Source of the DNA: Hirundichthys speculiger
Lineage: Eukaryota; Chordata; Actinopteri; Beloniformes; Exocoetidae
DNA: 64,000 bases
Assembly: GCA_018398805.1 (NCBI GenBank)
Contig: JAGFBZ010000737.1
Coordinates: 372,001-436,000, forward strand
Direction of reading: 5' to 3'
Both the position numbers and the translations under genes were made by a program. Positions 63,904 through 64,000 of the stretch are shown here, one piece after another (position 1 is the stretch's first letter; each line of letters begins with the position of its first letter). The notes beneath the pieces were generated by a model that was not told where the DNA came from, did not search any database, and was given only the letters and a program-made list of their open reading frames with translations.

Positions 63904-64000
63904 TAGGGGTGCATGATAATTATCGGGCAGATTACAGGAAATTATGACGTCATTCCGTTAAGTCCGATACCATGACGAATAGCCCCGATAACATATATAT
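63904..64000 (+). mobile_element. hAT element, partial, second copy of the 50.2-kb family
   Basis: It starts 'taggggtgcatgataa' and follows the copy at 50201 closely ('ggaaattatgacgtcat', 'aatagccccgataacatata'). It runs off the window. Confidence 0.75.

Overview
The window is nuclear DNA from a bony fish, probably a teleost. It is AT-rich. Genes are split into small GT-AG exons, and the intergenic DNA is packed with fish-type repeats: BEL/Pao, L1-like, L2-like and RTE-like retroelements, Tc1, hAT and Harbinger elements, MITEs and tRNA-derived SINEs. The exact species cannot be told from the sequence.

Three host genes are supported. (1) 1180-16278, + strand: the last 22 coding exons of a laminin alpha chain, namely the end of the coiled coil and globular modules LG1-LG5. 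It is called lama5 because of its C-terminal residues and its tail-to-tail neighbour. (2) 17184-27447, - strand: the complete coding region of the proteasomal ubiquitin receptor adrm1/Rpn13. It has nine coding exons totalling 1,242 nt (413 residues), with a probable non-coding first exon near 29200. The lama5 and adrm1 polyadenylation signals lie only about 80 bp apart. (3) 48242-63177, + strand: the first four coding exons of a FAM120 family gene (best match FAM120C), running off the right edge. Its start lies in a GC-rich promoter region.

The 19 kb between adrm1 and fam120c (29.2-48.2 kb) is a graveyard of nested transposons. In order it holds a decayed BEL/Pao element (29.5-34.97 kb) interrupted by a hAT MITE with an exact 8-bp target duplication; LINE tails; a reverse-oriented L1-like element (37.2-42.2 kb) carrying a younger L2-like insertion; a Tc1 transposase fragment (42.2-43.1 kb); and copies of a dispersed 'gagcaccgagggt' family. 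fam120c intron 1 holds a hAT/SINE cluster with BED zinc-finger relics. Intron 3 holds an L2-like LINE into which a hAT-like MITE, a Harbinger element and a hairpin MITE are nested. adrm1 intron 9 contains a decayed Tc1 element with a hAT element nested inside it.

I found no convincing undescribed multi-gene system. The observations most worth checking are two single-base frameshifts in otherwise intact lama5 exons, a cysteine-rich open frame at 36.9 kb whose cysteine spacing recalls opioid-precursor N-termini, three independent BED-finger relics, a GC splice donor in fam120c, and the very tight lama5/adrm1 3' ends.
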